Assembly: GCA_018676385.1 (NCBI GenBank) | Contig: JABHEX010000049.1 | Span: forward strand, 1 to 9,273 | DNA from: Akkermansiaceae bacterium | GTDB lineage: Bacteria > Verrucomicrobiota > Verrucomicrobiia > Verrucomicrobiales > Akkermansiaceae | Length of the DNA stretch: 9,273 nucleotides | Direction of reading: 5' to 3' | Program-made: the position numbers and the translations under genes | The notes under the pieces: generated by a model | The model's input: only the letters and a program-made list of their open reading frames with translations | Database searches by the model: none | Told to the model about the DNA's origin: nothing | In this document: one piece after another, positions 6,656-9,273 of the stretch | Layout: each line of letters begins with the position of its first letter | How positions within the stretch are numbered: position 1 is the first letter of the stretch

Positions 6656-7489
6656 ATGATTCATATGTCTGGAGCAAAATTACCTGCTGATTATCATACC
6701 CATACGCCATTATGTATGCACGCGGAGGGGGCGCCTGAGACATATATTGATCAAGCCATTAAGAGGGGTGTTGCGGAATATGGCATCTCTGATCATGCCC
6801 CGCAATCGCCTGAACCTTTTGATGAATGGCGCATGCGGGAAGACCAGCTTGATGAGTATTTCGAGTGGATTGATCGCGCGCGTGTCTACGCTGGTGATCG
6901 GCTTGCAATACGAGCAGGACTGGAGTGCGATTGGTTTTCAGGAAACGAGAAATGGATCGAAAGTCTGGCAAGTAGATTTGGCTGGGACTATTTAATTGGA
7001 TCTATTCACTATTTGAGTAGTAACGGAGACTTGTGGGGTTTTGACAACCCTTCAGAGCTCAGCCGCTGGGCGGAAGCCGATATAGAATTTATTTGGAAAA
7101 CCTACTGGGATGAGTATGCGACAATGGCTCGCACTGGTTTGTTTGATTTTCTTGGTCACCCGGATTTAATCAAAAAATTTGGTTATAAACCAGAAGGTGA
7201 TCTTCGCCGATTTTATGATCCAGTGATTGAAGCGGTAGCCGATTCAGATGTTGCTATTGAGCTTAATATGGCTGGCCTACACAAACCTTGCGCAGAAGCT
7301 TACCCATCGAGCGAATTTCTCAAGCTAGCGGCTAGTGCTAAAATACCGATCACACTATCTTCCGACGCTCACGCACCAAGCGAGGTGGCACAAGATTTTG
7401 AGCAGGGCGTTTCAATTTTGGAAAAAACAGGATTTACGTCTACCTGTTTGATTGAAAAGCGCATGCGCAAGAGTAAACCGATTAAATAG
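6656..7489 (+). CDS. hisJ: Histidinol-phosphatase, PHP family (HisJ/HisK type)
   Basis: Probable cytoplasmic phosphatase converting L-histidinol phosphate to histidinol, the next-to-last step of histidine synthesis. 277 residues, near the usual 260-285. All PHP-domain metal-binding motifs are present: DYHTHTPLCMHAEG (12-25; His14, His16, His22), ISDHAP (44-49), GLECD (88-92; Glu90), GSIHYL (115-120; His118), FLGHPDLIKKFG (165-176; His168), IELNMAGLHKP (201-211) and SSDAHAPSEV (235-244; Asp237, His239). The family-specific GSIHYL and SSDAHAPSEV favour HisJ over polymerase-type PHP domains, though some PHP proteins annotated this way act on other phosphates. The ATG directly follows the proA stop (TAAATG), indicating translational coupling and one operon with cysK-proA. 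A second ATG at 6665 would drop three residues and also fits. Its stop touches the purU stop on the other strand. Confidence 0.88.
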   Translation: MIHMSGAKLPADYHTHTPLCMHAEGAPETYIDQAIKRGVAEYGISDHAPQSPEPFDEWRMREDQLDEYFEWIDRARVYAGDRLAIRAGLECDWFSGNEKWIESLASRFGWDYLIGSIHYLSSNGDLWGFDNPSELSRWAEADIEFIWKTYWDEYATMARTGLFDFLGHPDLIKKFGYKPEGDLRRFYDPVIEAVADSDVAIELNMAGLHKPCAEAYPSSEFLKLAASAKIPITLSSDAHAPSEVAQDFEQGVSILEKTGFTSTCLIEKRMRKSKPIK

Positions 7490-8344
7490 CTAGTCGGGGA
7501 AAACAATTGCACGGTTTTTGTGGATGATCGTGCGGTCATTCACATGGTATCGAATACCTCGTGCAATGGCATTACGTTCGCAGTCACGCCCGAGGCGTAT
7601 GAGGTCTTGTGGACTATGGAAGTGTTGCACGCGTTGAACTTCTTGCTCAATAATTGGTCCAGCATCGAGATCTGATGTGACGTAGTGGCAGGTTGCTCCA
7701 ATCAGCTTTACGCCACGCTCATATGCTTGGCGATATGGATTTGCACCGATAAATGCCGGTAGGAACGAATGATGAATGTTAATGATTTTGCCACCGAATT
7801 CTTGGCAAAACCAGTCGGGAAGGATTTGCATAAATCTTGCCAGCACGGTGAGCTCAACTTTTTGGTCCAGCAACAAATCGCGGATCTTCTGAAAACCCTC
7901 GGCTTTTTTTTCACCATCCATATCAACATGATGAAATGGAATGCCTGCGTTATCGGCGATAGATTTGCATGCATCGCGGTTGCCTATAATTGATGTTATT
8001 TCAATAGGCATCTCCCCAAGCTTGGTGCGCCAGAGAATTTCGTTTAAGCAGTGATCAGTTTTGGTCACCAGCACGGCGGTTCGCATTTTGTATGGTTGAT
8101 GGCGGAAGTGCCATGCTGCTTGTAATGATTTGCCTAGTGTTTCAAATCCTTTCACGAAGTCATCTACATCAACTGATAGATCGGTGGTATCAATCTCAAC
8201 ACGTGCAAAAAACTTGCCATTTTGGTCGTCAGTGAATTGAGAAAATTCTACTAGGTTTCCTGCGTAATCTGCGACGTAGGATGCTACTTTAGCGACGATG
8301 CCATGCTGATCTGGACAATTGATTTTGAGAATAAGGCCTTTCAT
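7490..8344 (-). CDS. purU: Formyltetrahydrofolate deformylase
   Basis: Hydrolyses 10-formyltetrahydrofolate to formate and tetrahydrofolate, balancing the one-carbon pool and, in E. coli, giving formate for PurT in purine synthesis. 284 residues, the usual length. An N-terminal ACT domain (about 1-80; LILKINCPDQHGIVAKVASY at 4-23) is followed by a formyltransferase-fold domain starting at KMRTAVLVTKTDHCLNEIL (86-104). The catalytic Asn-His-Asp triad is Asn189 and His191 in NIHHSFLPAF, and Asp227 in SDLDAGPII. GIPFHHVDMD (134-143) and VLARFMQILP (167-176) are typical of PurU. ATG 8344 is chosen because the ACT domain begins there; a TTG at 8407 would add 21 unrelated residues and lies about where transcription should begin. 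The gene is convergent with the phosphatase gene and divergent from the unknown gene to the right. The ACT domain separates it from PurN, which lacks one. Confidence 0.95.
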   Translation of the reverse strand: MKGLILKINCPDQHGIVAKVASYVADYAGNLVEFSQFTDDQNGKFFARVEIDTTDLSVDVDDFVKGFETLGKSLQAAWHFRHQPYKMRTAVLVTKTDHCLNEILWRTKLGEMPIEITSIIGNRDACKSIADNAGIPFHHVDMDGEKKAEGFQKIRDLLLDQKVELTVLARFMQILPDWFCQEFGGKIINIHHSFLPAFIGANPYRQAYERGVKLIGATCHYVTSDLDAGPIIEQEVQRVQHFHSPQDLIRLGRDCERNAIARGIRYHVNDRTIIHKNRAIVFPD

Positions 8345-8350
8345 GCAGAG

Positions 8351-8388
8351 GTGAGATACATGCCGAATCGTTCTTAGGCAAGTCTCAC
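8351..8388 (-). promoter_or_regulatory. Possible leader hairpin of purU
   Basis: On the minus strand, GTGAGA and TCTCAC form a 6-base-pair outer stem, and TGCC with GGCA form a 4-pair inner stem closing a 12-base loop. The hairpin ends six bases before the purU ATG. If the mRNA folds this way it could hinder or position ribosome entry, as no Shine-Dalgarno is present. It matches no riboswitch that I know and has no T-run, so it is not a terminator. It could be chance. Confidence 0.3.
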
Positions 8389-8410
8389 TAGATAGATTTT
8401 TCGACAAATG

Positions 8411-8438
8411 ATTATCATCTGATACGTTACAATAACAA
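8411..8438 (-). promoter_or_regulatory. Putative sigma-70-type promoter of purU
   Basis: On the minus strand, TTGTTA (8433-8438; 4 of 6 matches to TTGACA) and GATAAT (8411-8416; 5 of 6 matches to TATAAT) are separated by 16 bases. The predicted RNA start is near 8404, giving a leader of about 60 bases before the purU ATG and excluding the upstream TTG as a start. The -35 box touches the first base of the divergent gene's start codon, so the two genes may compete for this space. Sequence match only. Confidence 0.4.
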
Positions 8439-9273
8439 TGAAGCAGTTTGTATCAATCAAAGTCTCACGGGGGATAATTTATATTTTTATGGTTTGTGGT
8501 TTTATCAGTAATCTCTCTGCTGAGGCTGCGGTTTTGACTGAGGCAGACCGCATTGCCTTGGAGGCACGGTTGGAGAGAATCCAAAAGCGGTCTAATGAAC
8601 GAGTTGGTGGTCTATTTAAGAGAGCTGTCCAAGATTACCGATCAGCGATTCAATCGGATGATGCGTCAATGGCTCTCTACTTGAAATGTTATGAAAAAAT
8701 CCGGTTCACCGACGAGAAACGTAAGTCGAGTGAATTCCGCGAGTGGAAAAGAAGAAACAAGGAACGATTGAGTTCGGCATCTATGAGAATGGCGTTACGG
8801 CATCAACTGGCGTGGTTGCTGCTCAGCATTGAGGCTGCGCGCCGTGATGGTGATATCAGTGAGATGGGGAAACGTGCTATTGAGCACCTCGACCAAATTA
8901 TGAAAAACGCAGAGGTGCTTAAGGAGCATCGGTCCATTCTCAGCCAAAATGCGTTGGGTTCAGTTTTTGCTAGAGCCTACAGTCTTAATATCAAAGTCGA
9001 GGACTGGCCGCAATCAACGATGGATATTGAGCAAATTTATGACAAAGTGGTATTGCCTCCACTGCGCAAAACGACTCGTCTCGATTCTCTAAGATTGGCT
9101 TGGAAAAAACGTATTCTCCACGAAGGTCATCTTATTGAAAAATGGAGTGTCAGGGGGGGCAAGACAATCGGTAAAAAAGACGCGATGCAGTCGCCAGAAT
9201 TTGAGAAGTTTTTGAGTGAAAAACGACCGCAGCTATTATGGGACATGGAAATAGATTGCTTCGAAGTAGGTGA
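8438..9273 (+). CDS. Unknown exported, charged, mostly helical protein, N-terminal part, cut by window edge
   Basis: I do not recognise this family. An open frame of 278 codons plus 2 bases runs from ATG 8438 to the edge without a stop. Residues 1-28 look like a signal peptide: a basic start (MKQFVSIKVSR), a hydrophobic core (GIIYIFMVCGFISNL) and a likely cleavage at SA/EA. Cys20 lies inside the core and no lipobox is seen. The mature part begins with an Arg/Glu-rich helix (EADRIALEARLERIQKRSNERV, 35-56), has a highly charged stretch (FTDEKRKSSEFREWKRRNKERL, 90-111) and continues with helices to about 185. A segment with VVLPPLRK (204-211) and KRPQLLWDMEIDCFEVG (262-278) follows. No enzyme motif is evident. 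It is divergent from purU. It probably sits in the periplasm or outer envelope. The charge pattern and continuous frame make it very likely a real gene. Confidence 0.85.
   Translation, partial: MKQFVSIKVSRGIIYIFMVCGFISNLSAEAAVLTEADRIALEARLERIQKRSNERVGGLFKRAVQDYRSAIQSDDASMALYLKCYEKIRFTDEKRKSSEFREWKRRNKERLSSASMRMALRHQLAWLLLSIEAARRDGDISEMGKRAIEHLDQIMKNAEVLKEHRSILSQNALGSVFARAYSLNIKVEDWPQSTMDIEQIYDKVVLPPLRKTTRLDSLRLAWKKRILHEGHLIEKWSVRGGKTIGKKDAMQSPEFEKFLSEKRPQLLWDMEIDCFEVG

Noticed and set aside
7459..7468. Perfect palindrome GCGCATGCGC near the end of the phosphatase gene
   Set aside because: Inside coding sequence (KRMRK region), with no loop and no following T-run, so not a terminator; 10-base palindromes occur by chance.
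8345..8407. Extended purU frame from TTG 8407
   Set aside because: The added 21 residues do not resemble PurU, the ACT domain starts at ATG 8344, and the predicted RNA start is at about 8404.
8428..8433. TACAAT as a -10 box for the unknown exported protein, possibly giving a leaderless mRNA
   Set aside because: It lies only four bases from the ATG and has no -35 match at 16-18 bases upstream; too weak to annotate.
8489..8500. Lipoprotein attachment at Cys20 of the unknown exported protein
   Set aside because: The preceding residues (IFMV) do not form a lipobox and hydrophobic residues continue after the Cys, so a normal signal peptide is more likely.
1..9273. tRNA, rRNA, CRISPR, insertion sequence or known riboswitch
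   Set aside because: Read on both strands; no cloverleaf, no repeat-spacer array, no transposase frame or terminal inverted repeats, and no recognisable riboswitch core. Gaps are too short to hide most of these.

Overview
The window is about 9.3 kb of compact bacterial chromosome with moderate GC. It carries nine protein genes and no RNA genes, mobile elements, CRISPR arrays or pseudogenes that I can see. Intergenic gaps are mostly 0-35 bases and the two divergent gaps are 166 and 93 bases. The protein types and the almost complete lack of Shine-Dalgarno sequences suggest a Gram-negative of the Planctomycetota-Verrucomicrobiota group, most likely a marine or aquatic Verrucomicrobium. This is an inference from the style of the proteins, not from a marker gene.

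Region 1 (1-4226, minus strand). Read in the direction of transcription, it holds an OFA-family major facilitator transporter, a secreted PQQ-type sugar dehydrogenase, an intrinsic terminator, a small secreted sulfocyanin-like copper protein and the 5' part of rlmN (23S rRNA/tRNA adenine-C2 methyltransferase), which runs off the left edge. Transporter, periplasmic dehydrogenase and periplasmic cupredoxin could form one unit: the dehydrogenase oxidises a sugar or aldehyde, the copper protein takes electrons, and the transporter moves a carboxylate. This is the most interesting part of the window. The cupredoxin has a His where the motif of its relatives has the axial Met, and the transporter has matching insertions in both halves.

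Region 2 (4393-7489, plus strand). cysK (cysteine synthase), proA (glutamyl-phosphate reductase, proline pathway) and a PHP-family histidinol-phosphatase are packed with gaps of 13 and 0 bases. They look like one amino-acid biosynthesis transcript spanning three pathways.

Region 3 (7490-9273). purU (formyltetrahydrofolate deformylase, minus strand) converges on the phosphatase gene with directly abutting stop codons (TAGCTA). Upstream of purU lie a plausible promoter and a leader hairpin. Divergent from it is a plus-strand gene for an exported, charged, mostly helical protein that I do not recognise and that is cut by the right edge.

I found no clear new defence, mobile or RNA-guided system. 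Most genes are ordinary housekeeping genes. The copper-protein/dehydrogenase/transporter group and the unknown exported protein deserve the closest look.
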